Below, one piece after another: positions 17,549-25,616 of a stretch of 64,000 bases of DNA. Every line of letters begins with the position of its first letter. The stretch's first letter is position 1. The position numbers were made by a program, and so were the translations under genes. The notes under the pieces were generated by a model. The model saw only the letters and a list, made by a program, of their open reading frames with translations, was not told the DNA's origin and searched no databases. The stretch is from Deferribacteraceae bacterium UBA6793 (lineage in GTDB: Bacteria; Chrysiogenota; Deferribacteres; Deferribacterales; Geovibrionaceae), in contig DKFP01000006.1 of NCBI GenBank assembly GCA_002452405.1, forward strand, positions 1-64,000. Reading direction: 5' to 3'.

Positions 17549-18490
17549 TTAAAATCGTTTGATATATCCCATATCTTCGTCGATGGATATCCCTTTAACC
17601 GTCAGATAATCACCGACCATGATACCGCTGGCTCCTGCTTTCAGAACCTTTTCCGCACTATCCTGCGAAAAGACGATACTTCGTCCGCCGCAAACCCTTA
17701 TGCTGCGGTTCGGCAAAAGAAACCTATACACAGCGAGTATGCGCATCGCCTCCTCTTCGGAAAGCACTTCAGCCCCCTCTTTCGGCGTGCCTTTGATAGG
17801 GTTAAGAAAATTTATCGGTACGGAATGTACTCCAAGCTCCCTGAGTGTCATAGCAAGCTCATACCTGTGTGCCCATGTTTCACCCAGACCGAATATCCCG
17901 CCGCTGCATGTGTAAAGCCCTGCACGAACCGAATCGCGCACGGTCTGAACGTCGTCCTCATAGTTGTGAGTCGTGCATATCTGCGGAAAGAAACTGCGCG
18001 CCACTTCCAGGTTGTGGTGGTACGCATCCAATCCAACGGCTTTCAGCTCCATCAGCTTTTCGTAGCTGAGACATCCCACAGACGCATCAGGCTTCAGCCC
18101 GTATTTCTTTATTATTTTTAATGATTCCTTTATCTTCTCAAATTCTGTATTGTCCGGCACAAGACCGCTGGTGACAATGCTGAAACGTTCCACGCCCTTC
18201 TCTGCCAGATCTTTTGCCGCAGCCTCAATACGCTCAAGCGCTATGTACTGATAGACAGGTGCACCTGTTGAAAAATGGGAAGACTGCGCACAGAAAGAGC
18301 AGTTTTCAGAACAAAGTCCGCTTCTTGCATTGATGATAGCGCAGGTCTGCGGTTCTTTACCCATGAATTTTATTCTTATCTGTTCAGCACAGGTAGTCAG
18401 TTCAATTATATCTGATCTGACGAGGATTTCGAACTCCTCATGAGTCAAAGGCTCATTGGTGAGAGCTTTCTGATAGATTTTTTCAAGCAT
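17549..18490 (-). CDS. bioB: Biotin synthase
   Basis: A 313-residue radical SAM enzyme inserting sulfur into dethiobiotin. The radical-SAM cluster cysteines are C60, C64 and C67 (CSENCSFCAQS). Cysteines and arginine for the auxiliary [2Fe-2S] cluster are present, including the late RVCGGR. Length matches the family. The ATG begins 2 bases after the stop of the SH3 lipoprotein gene, so it is probably co-transcribed with two envelope genes; no other bio genes are adjacent. Confidence 0.95.
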   Translation of the reverse strand: MLEKIYQKALTNEPLTHEEFEILVRSDIIELTTCAEQIRIKFMGKEPQTCAIINARSGLCSENCSFCAQSSHFSTGAPVYQYIALERIEAAAKDLAEKGVERFSIVTSGLVPDNTEFEKIKESLKIIKKYGLKPDASVGCLSYEKLMELKAVGLDAYHHNLEVARSFFPQICTTHNYEDDVQTVRDSVRAGLYTCSGGIFGLGETWAHRYELAMTLRELGVHSVPINFLNPIKGTPKEGAEVLSEEEAMRILAVYRFLLPNRSIRVCGGRSIVFSQDSAEKVLKAGASGIMVGDYLTVKGISIDEDMGYIKRF

Positions 18491-18492
18491 AA

Positions 18493-19191
18493 TTATTCCG
18501 ATGAGATAATGAATTTTGAGTCAACGAAGCCTGAATAGTCCTGTGTTTTCACTTTAAGCCAGTTCTCACCCTCGTTTTTAACACTTCCCAGAATGGAAAC
18601 CTGCTGCCATGCGATAAGGATTTCCATAACGTCCGAGTTTTTTGAAGGTGCGCGCCAAAGTATTACACCATCTTTAACGGCATATCCGAAGCCAGTTTTT
18701 GATGTGTCTATATCAGGTCCTGAAGAATATTTTCTTGCGGTTTTGGCGTCTTTAACCGCCGGTTTGCCCACCGGCTGTATCTTTGTAACGCCATCCTCTT
18801 TCTTGGTGACAACAGTTATCTGCGTGTCGTTTTCTTCTTTTTCCAGCCTTGCCAGCTCCTCTTTCTTCTCCGCAAGTGTTCTGGATTCCAGTTTCACAAC
18901 TGTATCCTTCATGATATTCAGCGAGTCAGCAAGAAGCTGCTGGTTCTTTTTCGCAAGTTCTATGTCTTTTGTCTGTTTGTCTATGTTAACCCCGACGACA
19001 TCGACAGAGGTTTTAAGCGTAACTATCTCATTGCGCATCTGATCTGTTATAAGTCTGATATTGCGCACATCTGAACGTATTTCGTCCAGCTGCCTGTCAT
19101 AACTTCTGAATTTTGCCCTTGTACCGCATCCTGTCAGAATAAAAAGTGCGGCGGCAAAAACGGCAAGCCATTTAATCTTTATCTTCTGCAC
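18493..19191 (-). CDS. SH3-domain lipoprotein with coiled coil
   Basis: A 232-residue predicted lipoprotein with signal peptide and lipobox LTGC (lipidated Cys about residue 22). A long coiled-coil segment follows (about 28-125), then a C-terminal bacterial SH3-like domain (about 170-230; GVILWRAPSKNS, WLKVKTQDYSGFVDSKFI). Such proteins bind peptidoglycan or act as envelope scaffolds. The start is GTG and overlaps the end of the upstream ExeA-like gene by 13 bases. The pairing of two SH3 proteins suggests they act together at the cell wall. Specific function unknown. Confidence 0.75.
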   Translation of the reverse strand: MQKIKIKWLAVFAAALFILTGCGTRAKFRSYDRQLDEIRSDVRNIRLITDQMRNEIVTLKTSVDVVGVNIDKQTKDIELAKKNQQLLADSLNIMKDTVVKLESRTLAEKKEELARLEKEENDTQITVVTKKEDGVTKIQPVGKPAVKDAKTARKYSSGPDIDTSKTGFGYAVKDGVILWRAPSKNSDVMEILIAWQQVSILGSVKNEGENWLKVKTQDYSGFVDSKFIISSE

Positions 19192-20474
19192 TCCCCTGTT
19201 TCGCTCAGTTTGACAAACTCTGCGAACATATACCCATCTTTTCCTTTATATCTCACTTCCCACCACTCGCCGTCGTCGGTCTTTTTAACAAGTTCGACTC
19301 TGGCGCGGTTTGGCGCATTGCCTATGCTGGCAGAGGTTCTGGAAGGACTTTTTCTTATTTTAAGACCGCTTGACGCTTCCACACAACCATATTTGGTCTG
19401 TACAGGTGCGGGCGGTTCCTCTTTGACAGGTTCCGGCACTGGTGCAGGTTTTGGCGGTTCCGGCTGAACAGCGACTGGCTGCTCTGGTTCTTCTTTGACA
19501 GGTTCAGCCTTCGGTTCTGCCGCAGGTTCCGGCGCAACAGGTTCCGCAGGGACTGCCGCGACAGGCTGCGATACCTTTTTGACAGACGCAGGGTGAAACA
19601 TCACGTAATAAGCTCCACCGAAAATTATGGCAAGCGCTGCAAACACAGGGAGCAGCTTAACTGTCCTGCGCCTACTGACACCGTAAAGCATGGCGGCAGC
19701 CTGTTTAACGATTGCCGATGTCACTCTGGAAGCCTTCTTATCTGTGGCTATCTCAATCGCTTTCTGAGCGATGCGGTTAATTTCTGAGGGTATGCCCTTT
19801 GAATAGTGATAAATTTCGATATAAGAGCTTTTTCTGAAGAGAGGAAAATCGTCTCCCAGCGCTTTTTTAAGTCTATGCTCAACATAGTCAGCAGTATCCT
19901 TCATGGAAAGTGCCGCAAGCTCTACCGTAAAAGTGAATTTAGGACCAAGCTGGCTGCTCACGCTTTTCAACCTGTCGTGGAGCGCCGGCGTTCCGCACAG
20001 GATGACCTGAACAAGTTTACACTGCTCTATCTCAATTTCCATAAAGCTGTTGAGCAGCGAAAGGCAGGCGTCGGATATTATCTCCGCGTCGTCGATAATG
20101 ATAAGGCTGTTTCTGCCCTCCTGATACTGTTCCACAAAATATTGCATCAGCTTTCCGAAAGCCGACTCATAGCTTTCCGCCGCATAGTCAAGCCCGAAGC
20201 CTTTACATATCTCAGCGAGGAGCTTTTCAGGCTCTCTCACGCCTGTGGGCACAAGGACAGTGTTGACGCCGTTCAGACCCTCCTGAAGAATACTACAGGT
20301 CATGGTCTTACCGGTGCCTTTAAGTCCCGTGAGCAGCATAAAACCCTTTCGGCTGTTGATACCGTATTCAAGCAGGGTTATAGCCTTGTCATGGGAAATG
20401 GAAGAAAAAAAGTACCTGTTATCGGGGTGAACGCTGAACGGTTCTCCTTTAAACCCGAATAAGTCTCTGCTCAT
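19179..20474 (-). CDS. ExeA/MshM-type AAA ATPase with TM and SH3 domain
   Basis: A 431-residue protein. It begins with an AAA_22 ATPase domain (about 1-270) like ExeA/GspA, with Walker A GLKGTGKT and Walker B SLIIIDDAE. One membrane helix follows (about 278-296), then a Pro/Glu/Ala/Val-rich periplasmic linker and a C-terminal SH3-like domain (GLKIRKSPSRTSASIG). ExeA-type proteins use ATP in the cytoplasm and peptidoglycan binding outside to help assemble secretion or pilus complexes; SH3 here replaces the usual peptidoglycan-binding domain. GAGG precedes the ATG. No type II secretion genes are adjacent. Confidence 0.8.
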   Translation of the reverse strand: MSRDLFGFKGEPFSVHPDNRYFFSSISHDKAITLLEYGINSRKGFMLLTGLKGTGKTMTCSILQEGLNGVNTVLVPTGVREPEKLLAEICKGFGLDYAAESYESAFGKLMQYFVEQYQEGRNSLIIIDDAEIISDACLSLLNSFMEIEIEQCKLVQVILCGTPALHDRLKSVSSQLGPKFTFTVELAALSMKDTADYVEHRLKKALGDDFPLFRKSSYIEIYHYSKGIPSEINRIAQKAIEIATDKKASRVTSAIVKQAAAMLYGVSRRRTVKLLPVFAALAIIFGGAYYVMFHPASVKKVSQPVAAVPAEPVAPEPAAEPKAEPVKEEPEQPVAVQPEPPKPAPVPEPVKEEPPAPVQTKYGCVEASSGLKIRKSPSRTSASIGNAPNRARVELVKKTDDGEWWEVRYKGKDGYMFAEFVKLSETGECRR

Positions 20475-20630
20475 ACCGCCTCTGACAACGCAAAATCATC
20501 GAACGAAACTGATTATAAAGCATTATAAACAACTTGTCCACATTTTCAGAAAAAAGCATCACAAGTCATATGTAAAATAATTTTACATAAGCTAATTAAA
20601 TATAGCACTGAAAATAATCATAGCAATAAA

Positions 20631-20666
20631 AAAAAGCCCAGTGCATTGCGGCACAGGGCTTTTTTA
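20631..20666 (-). terminator. Terminator of HU gene
   Basis: AAGCCC-A-GTGC / GCAC-A-GGGCTT stem with T/A tracts on both sides (T8 on the minus strand), 28 bases after the HU stop. It can act in both directions. Confidence 0.88.
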
Positions 20667-20693
20667 TAACAAAAACTATTTCAAATATTCGTC

Positions 20694-20966
20694 TTAGCCG
20701 ATGGAATCTTTGAAAAGCTTGCCGGCTGTAAACTTGGGAACTCTTTTTGAGGGAATAGTCATTTCTTTTCCGCTCTGAGGGTTCCTTCCTTTACGCTCTT
20801 TTCTCTCAGATACAGAGAACGTACCAAAGCCGACAAGGGTAACTTTGTCATTAGCTTTCAGTGCTTCTACTGTGGCTTCTTCGAAAGCCTTGAGTGCTTT
20901 TTCAGCATCTGATTTTTTGAGACCTGACATTTCTGCGATCTTCTCAATAAGCTCTTTCTTGTTCAC
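20694..20966 (-). CDS. hup: HU-family DNA-binding protein
   Basis: A 90-residue histone-like protein that bends and compacts DNA. It begins MNKKELIEKIAEMSGLKKSDA and carries the beta-arm signature GFGTFSVSERKERKGRNPQSGKE followed by IPSKRVPKF (written here in pieces). The start is GTG with AGGAGG 7 bases upstream. It is monocistronic, with a TATAAT at 20995-21000 (minus strand) and a suboptimal TTGATT 19 bases upstream, plus the strong terminator downstream. HU versus IHF cannot be separated completely; the sequence favours HU. Confidence 0.95.
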   Translation of the reverse strand: MNKKELIEKIAEMSGLKKSDAEKALKAFEEATVEALKANDKVTLVGFGTFSVSERKERKGRNPQSGKEMTIPSKRVPKFTAGKLFKDSIG

Positions 20967-20994
20967 TACAACCTCCTAACATCAAGAAGTTAAA

Positions 20995-21025
20995 ATTATA
21001 TACACACATGAACCCCTAAAATCAA
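20995..21025 (-). promoter_or_regulatory. Candidate HU promoter
   Basis: On the minus strand TTGATT (21025-21020), 19-bp spacer, TATAAT (21000-20995), about 30 bases before the HU start. The spacing is long, so confidence is limited. The remaining 21026-21195 is AT-rich with no gene seen. Confidence 0.4.
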
Positions 21026-21195
21026 GCAATTATTGTCTGTGGATGCAGAAAAGCATACTAATTATTAATAAATAATGAATGAATGTCCGCAAAACATGAA
21101 ACAACGCCCAAATTAAATTAACTAAGGTTCATTTTGATGCCTGTATTACTACCATTTCAATTTTCTAAAATCAAGTTAAGACACATCTTAACAAT

Positions 21196-21231
21196 GATTT
21201 CCCCCGAAACGCAAGCGCATCGGGGGAAATC
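21196..21231 (-). terminator. Strong hairpin downstream of asd
   Basis: A perfect 11-bp stem GATTTCCCCCG / CGGGGGAAATC with a 14-base loop, 19 bases after the asd stop on the minus strand. It is followed by ATTGTT rather than a clean T run, so it is a terminator or an mRNA-protecting hairpin. Confidence 0.6.
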
Positions 21232-21249
21232 TTATGAATTTGACCGTAT

Positions 21250-22269
21250 TTATTTTATCAGCAATTCCGCTATCTGTACAGCGTTTGTGGCGGCTCCTTT
21301 ACGAAGCTGGTCGCCGACAACCCAGAAAGTCAGACAGTTGGGGCGTGCGATGTCGGTTCTTATACGTCCGACATAGCAGTCATCTCCGCCAGCAACGAAC
21401 AGAGGCATGGGGTATTTGTTATTAGAGGGGTCGTCCAGAAGTTTGAGTCCGGGCGCCTTCGCAAAAAGTTCCCTTGCCTTTTCAGGGCTTACGGGTTGTT
21501 CTGTTTCTATGGTCACAGATTCGGAGTGTGCGGACAGCGTGGGAACACGAACGCATGTTGCGCTGACTTTAATCTCGTCGTCGTGGAGCATTTTTCTTGT
21601 CTCGTTGAACATTTTAAGCTCTTCTTTTGTGTACCCGTTGTCTGTGAACGAATCGACATGGGGGATAACGTTGAAGAGTATCTGGTGAGCAAATTTCTCA
21701 ACCTTGATAGGTTCGCCCTTTGCCCATGCTTTTGTCTGATTCATCAGCTCTTCCATAGCCTGTGCACCAGCACCCGATGTGGACTGATATGATGATACAA
21801 CAACATTTTTTATCTTGGAGAAATCATACAGAGGCTTGAGAGCCACAAGCATGATAATTGTGGTACAGTTGGGGTTTGCAATGATGCCGTTATTTTTGAA
21901 CGCGTCCTCAGGGTTAACCTCCGGAACAACAAGAGGCACGTCCTTGTCCATACGAAAAGCGGACGAGTTGTCGATAACCACCGCGCCGGCTTTTACCGCG
22001 CTGGGAGCGAACTCAAGACTTCTGCCGCCGCCCGCGCTGAAAAGTGCAATATCCACACCTTTAAAGCAGTCGTGCGTCAGTTCTTCAACTTTATATGTTT
22101 TGCCCTTGAACGTTATTTCCTTGCCAACAGAGCGTTTGGAAGCCAGAAGTTTCAGCTCTGCAATAGGAAAATTTCTCTCTTCAAGTATCTGCAAAAATGT
22201 TTCGCCGACAGCTCCAGTCGCTCCGGCAATCGCTACGTTATAGGCTGCTTTTTTCTTAAATTCTGCCAC
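21250..22269 (-). CDS. asd: Aspartate-semialdehyde dehydrogenase
   Basis: A 339-residue enzyme reducing aspartyl phosphate to aspartate semialdehyde, feeding lysine, diaminopimelate, threonine and methionine synthesis. It has the NADP-binding GATGAVGETFL, the active-site cysteine in NPNCTTI and the SSYQSTSGAG segment. I prefer the GTG at 22269, with GAGGTG upstream; the longer ORF to 22302 adds 11 residues (MYPTTLYARCN) before the Rossmann strand and lacks a ribosome-binding site. It appears monocistronic. Confidence 0.96.
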   Translation of the reverse strand: MAEFKKKAAYNVAIAGATGAVGETFLQILEERNFPIAELKLLASKRSVGKEITFKGKTYKVEELTHDCFKGVDIALFSAGGGRSLEFAPSAVKAGAVVIDNSSAFRMDKDVPLVVPEVNPEDAFKNNGIIANPNCTTIIMLVALKPLYDFSKIKNVVVSSYQSTSGAGAQAMEELMNQTKAWAKGEPIKVEKFAHQILFNVIPHVDSFTDNGYTKEELKMFNETRKMLHDDEIKVSATCVRVPTLSAHSESVTIETEQPVSPEKARELFAKAPGLKLLDDPSNNKYPMPLFVAGGDDCYVGRIRTDIARPNCLTFWVVGDQLRKGAATNAVQIAELLIK

Positions 22270-22394
22270 GTTGCACCTCGCATACAAAGTTGTTGGATAC
22301 AATTATGCTGAAAGAACCGTATTGTCAACGAATTTTAGACTATATGATTATATTATTGCTTTTACGATGGTGCATATGTTACCTCTTTAGCACA

Positions 22395-22946
22395 ATGGAA
22401 CGCATAATATTTGAAATCCCGCTCTGCAACGGGAAATCAGCGAGAATTTATCAGGGAGCATTCGGCAGCGGCGAACATGTCACAACAAAATGCTGCATAA
22501 GGCATCTGGAGCAGATGAACCTATCCGGTAAAACCATGCTGGACGTAGGCTGCGGAACGGGAATACTCGGAATATGCGCATCACTCCTTGGGGTAGGTTC
22601 CGTCGTCGGCTATGACGTATCTTTCGATGCCTGCCGCACAGCGGTTCAGTGCAACGAACTGAACAAAATCATCAACAACCATATAGCCTGTGGATTTGAA
22701 ACCTGCATAAACGGTACTTTCGATATTATTTTCGCCAACATATATTATGATATACTGCTGGCAATCTCGGATTTCATTTACGACTCGCTGAACGACGGCG
22801 GTCTGCTGGTTGTTTCCGGCGTCCCGATTGAGGAACATTACGACATACGAAAGCATTACATGCGATACGGGCTGGAAGTTCTTGACTTGCAGATACATGA
22901 AGATTATTGTACTGTTCTTTTCAGCAAAGGGCGATTAGCTCATTAG
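22395..22946 (+). CDS. PrmA-like SAM methyltransferase, short form, overlapping tRNA
   Basis: A 183-residue class I methyltransferase resembling the catalytic half of ribosomal protein L11 methyltransferase. It has GSGEHVTTKCCIRHLE (compare PrmA GTGxHxTT), SAM motif I DVGCGTGILGICA and the motif IV-like FANIYYD. The N-terminal substrate domain of PrmA (about 100 residues) is missing; an in-frame extension upstream to 22290 does not resemble it. The last six codons lie inside the tRNA-Arg gene, giving the C-terminus GRLAH. There is no clear ribosome-binding site. The substrate is unknown; L11 is only a guess. Confidence 0.72.
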   Translation: MERIIFEIPLCNGKSARIYQGAFGSGEHVTTKCCIRHLEQMNLSGKTMLDVGCGTGILGICASLLGVGSVVGYDVSFDACRTAVQCNELNKIINNHIACGFETCINGTFDIIFANIYYDILLAISDFIYDSLNDGGLLVVSGVPIEEHYDIRKHYMRYGLEVLDLQIHEDYCTVLFSKGRLAH

Positions 22947-23002
22947 GATAGAGTGCAGGCCTCCGAAGCCTGAGGTAGTGGGTTCGACTCCCGCATCGCC
23001 CG
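22929..23002 (+). tRNA. tRNA-Arg (anticodon CCG)
   Basis: A complete cloverleaf: acceptor GGGCGAT / ATCGCCC with discriminator G, D-stem GCTC/GAGT, anticodon stem CAGGC/GCCTG with loop CTCCGAA (anticodon CCG, reading CGG), T-stem GTGGG/CCCGC with TTCGACT. CCA is not encoded. Its first 18 bases are also the end of the methyltransferase CDS. It is a possible integration site for the accessory stretch to its right. Confidence 0.97.
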
Positions 23003-23020
23003 CTTCTGGCACATCAAGAC

Positions 23021-23074
23021 AATTAAAAACTGTCCCTGAAATGATTTTAAATATACTCAGGGACAGTTTTAATT
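23021..23074. terminator. Bidirectional terminator after tRNA-Arg
   Basis: A long stem AATTAAAAACTGTCCCTGA / TCAGGGACAGTTTTAATT with a 17-base AT-rich loop. It ends both the tRNA transcript and the minus-strand small-gene operon whose stop codon lies at 23073. Confidence 0.85.
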
Positions 23075-23228
23075 ACTTTTTGAGAGTGCCGTTAACCTTG
23101 TCTTTCGTTTCTTTAGTCCAGTTGTCTTTTGGTCTTGAAGTAGAATATTCTACATTCTTATCAATACCTTTGTCTTTCCCCTGAGAATCCGAAGGATAGT
23201 TGTGATTGTTTCCGAATTTGTCAGACAT
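23073..23228 (-). CDS. Small hydrophilic protein (51 aa)
   Basis: A 51-residue basic, highly hydrophilic and probably disordered protein (MSDKFGNNHNYPSDSQGKDK start; RPKDNW and KDKVNGTLKK end). GGAGGT lies 8 bases before the ATG, the reason for choosing this start over the longer ORF. It is the last of three small minus-strand genes; the stop sits in the shared terminator stem. I do not recognise a family. Confidence 0.65.
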   Translation of the reverse strand: MSDKFGNNHNYPSDSQGKDKGIDKNVEYSTSRPKDNWTKETKDKVNGTLKK

Positions 23229-23244
23229 ATAAACACCTCCTAAT

Positions 23245-23475
23245 TTAAGACCAACTGGAGCCGCGTCTTCTGAACTCCTGCACGATCTCTCTATAAAGAT
23301 TATTATCACCGTTCTGTTTGGCATAGTATCCGGCTTTTTCCAGACAAGATCCACATATTGCATAAGGGAATTGCCTTGATATGTTAAAGCTATACGTACT
23401 TCCGCAATTCTGACACCTTATTGACTGATAGTCTCCGTTTTTAACCTGATTCATTATATCGCCGAAAAAACCCAT
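23245..23475 (-). CDS. Small zinc-ribbon-like protein (76 aa)
   Basis: A 76-residue protein starting MGFFGDIMNQVKNGDYQSI. It has two CxxC pairs (CQNC and CGSC, about residues 23-26 and 42-45) that could bind one zinc, followed by a charged C-terminus (EFRRRGSSWS). AAGGAG lies 7 bases before the ATG; the longer reading frame is unsupported. It is the middle gene of the three-gene operon. Function unknown; zinc ribbons of this size often mediate protein or nucleic-acid contacts. Confidence 0.68.
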   Translation of the reverse strand: MGFFGDIMNQVKNGDYQSIRCQNCGSTYSFNISRQFPYAICGSCLEKAGYYAKQNGDNNLYREIVQEFRRRGSSWS

Positions 23476-23503
23476 ATAATTCTCCTTTTGACGTACAGGA
23501 TGT

Positions 23504-23671
23504 TTAATCTTCCGAGGAAATACTGTAGCCGCAACATTTACATATGTTTGTTCCTTTTCCGTTAGTGTACCATTTGTACTGCTTGCAGCTGGGACACTGG
23601 CAATGATTCGGTTCTTGATGAAAAGGACCATATTTCGCTTCAATTTTTTTGACGGTTTCTTCTGTACTCAA
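23504..23671 (-). CDS. Small cysteine-rich protein with TTG start (55 aa)
   Basis: A 55-residue reading frame starting TTG at 23671 with GGAGG six bases upstream and ending at a TAA at 23504. It reads MSTEETVKKIEAKYGPF at the start; cysteines fall in CQCPSC and CKCC, a likely zinc-binding pair. It is easily missed because the start is TTG and it overlaps another frame's longer ORF. It is the first gene of the small operon: 28 bases before the 76-aa gene, which in turn is 16 bases before the 51-aa gene. Function unknown. Confidence 0.62.
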   Translation of the reverse strand: MSTEETVKKIEAKYGPFHQEPNHCQCPSCKQYKWYTNGKGTNICKCCGYSISSED

Positions 23672-23850
23672 AACACACCTCCGAATAAATTTGCTAAATA
23701 AAAAATAACACCAAGGGAAGATTTAATCAACTAAATGACAATTTTATTAAATTTAGTTTTATTAAAATTATGCACCTCATATTATCTCTTATAATAATTA
23801 CACCCACCCTTATTATTTTATGTTATGATTCATTGCAAACCGGAGGAAAG

Positions 23851-24945
23851 ATGGGAAACGTATTAAACAACAGGAAGATAGGGCTTGCTCTTTCCGGCGG
23901 CGGCGTCAGGGCGATTGCATACCATGCCGGAGTCGTAAAATATCTTGCCGAGCATAATCTTATGAAGAAAATCACGAACATCTCATCTGTTTCCGGCGGA
24001 AGCCTGTTCACAGGGCTTGTGCTCAATCTTTCACAAAACAGATTACCAAGTGATGAGCAATACCTCACCGACATACTGCCAAAACTGCGCGAACATATGA
24101 TATTCACCTCTTTGCAACAGTCTGGCATGTCAGCACTCATGAAATTTTCGAACTGGAAGCACGTGCTCAACAGACGAAGCCTTGTCATCTCGCAGACAAT
24201 CGAATCTTTATGGGGAATCAAATCCGTTCTCGCCGACCTCCCGCGAAACCCCGTCTGGACAATCAACTGCACTAACGGAGAAAACGGGCAGCGCTTCCGT
24301 TTCAAAAACGAAACCATGGGCGACAACAAGACCGGATACACTTCCGCCAGACTATTCAAAACCGCAGACGCAATGGCAGCATCAGCTGCATTTCCGGTGG
24401 GCATAGGTCCTGTTGAAATAGACACAGCCAATTACAAATGGGAACTTGAAACTCCATATGGTTCAGGACACAAAGAGCGTGTCAGACCCGAATTTGAAAA
24501 GTTGCACATCTATGACGGCGGACTATATGATAACCTTGGCACTGAAACTTTTTACGAGGTCAGCGAACAAGGAGTTAAGCTCAACACAAAAGACGTTGAT
24601 TTTATCATCATTTCCGATGCAGGCTCACCCATGACCGAGACTCCTCTCTCCGACCCGTTTTCTCTGAGCAGAGTCAACAAACTCATCAACATTCTAATGG
24701 AACAGAGCAGAAGACTCCGCGTAAACTCATTCACCAATTTCATGAAATACAATGGTAATGGTGGAATTTATATCTCCCTTGCAGATAATTCCCTGCTTTC
24801 AATAACAAACGACGACTTTACGATGAGCGAAGTTACCGCCGCCAGAAGTCTTCCGACTTCGCTGGATCAAATGACCGGATTCGAGTTCGACTCTCTTGTC
24901 AAATGCGGATATCATTCCGTACGTCTTCATATTGATCAGATATAA
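23851..24945 (+). CDS. Patatin-like phospholipase, copy A
   Basis: A 364-residue patatin-fold lipid acyl hydrolase without signal peptide. It has the oxyanion-hole motif SGGGVRA (residues 15-21), the nucleophile in SVSGGS (Ser48; first Gly of the usual GxSxG is Ser) and the catalytic Asp in YDGGLYDNLG (about 222). Both dyad residues are therefore present and the enzyme is predicted active. GGAGG lies 5 bases before the ATG at 23851. It is the first plus-strand gene of the cassette, divergent from the three small genes. A close paralog ends the cassette at 29.5-30.6 kb. Bacterial patatins include secreted toxins and phage-defence effectors; no nucleotide cyclase is adjacent. Confidence 0.92.
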   Translation: MGNVLNNRKIGLALSGGGVRAIAYHAGVVKYLAEHNLMKKITNISSVSGGSLFTGLVLNLSQNRLPSDEQYLTDILPKLREHMIFTSLQQSGMSALMKFSNWKHVLNRRSLVISQTIESLWGIKSVLADLPRNPVWTINCTNGENGQRFRFKNETMGDNKTGYTSARLFKTADAMAASAAFPVGIGPVEIDTANYKWELETPYGSGHKERVRPEFEKLHIYDGGLYDNLGTETFYEVSEQGVKLNTKDVDFIIISDAGSPMTETPLSDPFSLSRVNKLINILMEQSRRLRVNSFTNFMKYNGNGGIYISLADNSLLSITNDDFTMSEVTAARSLPTSLDQMTGFEFDSLVKCGYHSVRLHIDQI

Positions 24946-25139
24946 TAAAACCCGCGCTTTTTCACAAATAGACAATAATAAAATAATAAACATTTGCTCT
25001 TTATAAAATTCACAACAATATTTTTTCATTTTTTCACAAATAAGTTATCATCGACCATATTTAGAATTCCAAACAATTTTGCGCTCCAATAAACAGGATG
25101 TGTTATAATTTAAGCATAAAATATTCACAGGAGGAAATC

Positions 25140-25616
25140 ATGTCAGTAAATATGCTTATCGGGCTGGATTTTAAACTTTTTGGTACTGATCTCAAAGCGG
25201 GATACCTGAAACTCGACAAAGGATACAAAATACTCCTAACACAGCCGGAAACAGAAAAGAATGAAGGGATATCAATTGCAGAATTCATAGCGAGTATCGA
25301 AAAACTTGCCGGAAAACAGGAAGGACTCTCAGAAGCGGCAATGAAAGAGAAGATACAAAAATCATCAGAAAACAGCACAATAGACCTCAATAAGATCAAA
25401 ATAAAACTATCCTCAATATACCTTAAAGTGGTCAGCGACGGAACAAAGACAGATTGCGAATACGCGTTCAGATTCGACATTATCGCCGACGGTCTGGTTC
25501 CCGAAGCTATCAAAAATATAGTTGATGTCAAACTTCTCACCATCGCAGTATGGAACACCGCAAGCGATAAGATACTTGAACAGCTTGCCATCCCCGCTGA
25601 ACTTCAGAATGCCTGA
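25140..25616 (+). CDS. Unrecognised 158-aa protein in patatin cassette
   Basis: A 158-residue soluble protein of mixed strand/helix pattern: N-terminal beta segment MLIGLDFKLFGTDLKAGYLKL, a charged helical middle (about 40-85), a second beta segment (IKIKLSSIYLKVV, YAFRFDIIADGLV) and a C-terminal helix. No cysteine-binding motif, no signal peptide. AGGAGG lies 5 bases before the ATG; a TATAAT at 25104-25109 may start transcription. Its stop overlaps the start of the 1044-aa gene by 8 bases, so the two are translationally coupled and probably interact. I do not recognise a family. Confidence 0.72.
   Translation: MSVNMLIGLDFKLFGTDLKAGYLKLDKGYKILLTQPETEKNEGISIAEFIASIEKLAGKQEGLSEAAMKEKIQKSSENSTIDLNKIKIKLSSIYLKVVSDGTKTDCEYAFRFDIIADGLVPEAIKNIVDVKLLTIAVWNTASDKILEQLAIPAELQNA

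Noticed and set aside
22290..22394. N-terminal extension of the PrmA-like methyltransferase
   Set aside because: It does not resemble the PrmA N-terminal domain and overlaps the asd promoter side; ATG 22395 begins directly with the conserved region.
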